DNA of 13,433 nt from Cyanobacteria bacterium UBA1186. Its GTDB lineage: Bacteria; Cyanobacteriota; Vampirovibrionia; Gastranaerophilales; Gastranaerophilaceae. The notes beneath the pieces were generated by a model, which was given only the letters and a program-made list of their open reading frames with translations, was not told the origin of the DNA and did no database searches. Both the position numbers and the translations under genes were made by a program. The first letter of the stretch is position 1, and each line of letters begins with the position of its first letter. This document shows, piece by piece, positions 12,922 through 13,433 of the stretch. The stretch spans positions 11,273 through 24,705 of the forward strand of contig DBYM01000035.1 in the NCBI GenBank assembly GCA_002309875.1. Reading direction: 5' to 3'.

Positions 12922-13433
12922 ATGAAACTTACTGTACTTGGTCCGGGCTGCTGGGGTTTAACTTTAGCCTGGCTGATGAATGATAATTTTGATGAGATAA
13001 CTGTTTGGGGCAGAGAGCAGGACTTAAATGACGATTTGGTCATAAATAAACATTGTTCAAAACCTCTTGAAGTTCAACTTGATAAAAAGGTTGTGATAAC
13101 TTCCGATTTGAAGTCGGCAATAGCGAATGCGGATATAATTCTTACGGTGGTTGCGACTTCGGGTGTCCGTCCTGTTTGCGAGCAGTTAAAAGCCGCAGGG
13201 ATAAATCCGAATACCCCTCTTGTAAATGCTTCAAAAGGTTTGGAACTTAATACTCTGATGCGAATGTCAGAGGTTATAAAAGATGTATTACCCGATCAGA
13301 AGGTTGTAATTCTTTCAGGCCCGACATTGGCTAAAGAAGTTTTGCAGGGAAAACCGACTGCGGCCTGTGTTGCCTGTGAGGATTTGGAAACTGCCGAATT
13401 TGTTCAGAAGGCTTGTAATGTTCCTAACAGATT
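12922..13433 (+). CDS. gpsA: Glycerol-3-phosphate dehydrogenase [NAD(P)+] (3' end missing)
   Basis: Reduces dihydroxyacetone phosphate to sn-glycerol 3-phosphate, the backbone for phospholipids, in the cytoplasm. The first 170 residues are in the window, about half of the usual 330 or so. Seen: the Rossmann dinucleotide loop VLGPGCWGLTLAWL (G7-x-G9-x-W11-G12), NASKGLELNT (102-111), corresponding to the conserved KG(L/I)E segment, and LSGPTLAKEV (131-140), corresponding to the SGPSFAxE signature. The usual AVPS motif reads VATS (77-80). AAGGAG (12908-12913) lies 8 nt before the ATG. It is divergent from the LysM gene. Confidence 0.95.
   Translation, partial: MKLTVLGPGCWGLTLAWLMNDNFDEITVWGREQDLNDDLVINKHCSKPLEVQLDKKVVITSDLKSAIANADIILTVVATSGVRPVCEQLKAAGINPNTPLVNASKGLELNTLMRMSEVIKDVLPDQKVVILSGPTLAKEVLQGKPTAACVACEDLETAEFVQKACNVPNR

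Overview
This is an AT-rich bacterial chromosome segment made almost entirely of housekeeping and motility genes. I see no insertion sequence, prophage, CRISPR array, tRNA or rRNA. Several proteins look cyanobacteria-like. The S5 core and the polyprenyl synthase carry motifs that I remember from cyanobacterial and plastid homologues, and the synthase is coupled to a DUF212 (divergent PAP2) gene. Together with a flagellin array and no photosynthesis gene, this suggests a flagellated non-photosynthetic relative of Cyanobacteria (Melainabacteria/Vampirovibrionia, perhaps a gut Gastranaerophilales). This assignment is an inference from motifs, not a search result.

Layout. (1) 1-3930, + strand: four tandem flagellin genes. 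The first is cut by the window edge. The central regions vary, while the ends and some leaders are nearly identical. (2) 3960-3992: a bidirectional terminator between the flagellin array and the convergent ribosomal genes. (3) 6730-4009, - strand: a short ribosomal/secretion operon, rpsE-rpmD-rplO-secY, with its own candidate promoter. The rest of the usual spc operon is absent on both sides. (4) 9959-6929, - strand: rsgA, a polyprenyl diphosphate synthase and a DUF212 membrane protein, tightly overlapping, then an unrecognised 205-residue coiled-coil protein and a terminator. (5) 10060-11454, + strand: ribH and murQ. (6) 12754-11456, - strand: a lysozyme-like/LysM protein convergent with murQ, with one base between the stop codons. 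(7) 12922 to the end, + strand: the 5' part of gpsA.

How the genes work together. The flagellins build the filament. S5, L30 and L15 are ribosomal, RsgA matures the 30S subunit, and SecY forms the export channel. The polyprenyl synthase, DUF212 protein, MurQ, LysM protein and GpsA relate to isoprenoid/lipid carriers, peptidoglycan turnover and phospholipid synthesis. RibH makes the riboflavin precursor.

The most interesting signals are in the flagellin array. The leaders of flagellins 3 and 4 repeatedly show ACGGA motifs, three of which can sit in small hairpin loops, upstream of a GGA-containing Shine-Dalgarno. This resembles CsrA-type translational control. Other points are a pentamer repeat in the same leader, mutually exclusive stems between flagellins 3 and 4, a short near-identical 3' block suggesting gene conversion, and cysteines in every flagellin copy. 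No stretch over 300 bases lacks a gene.
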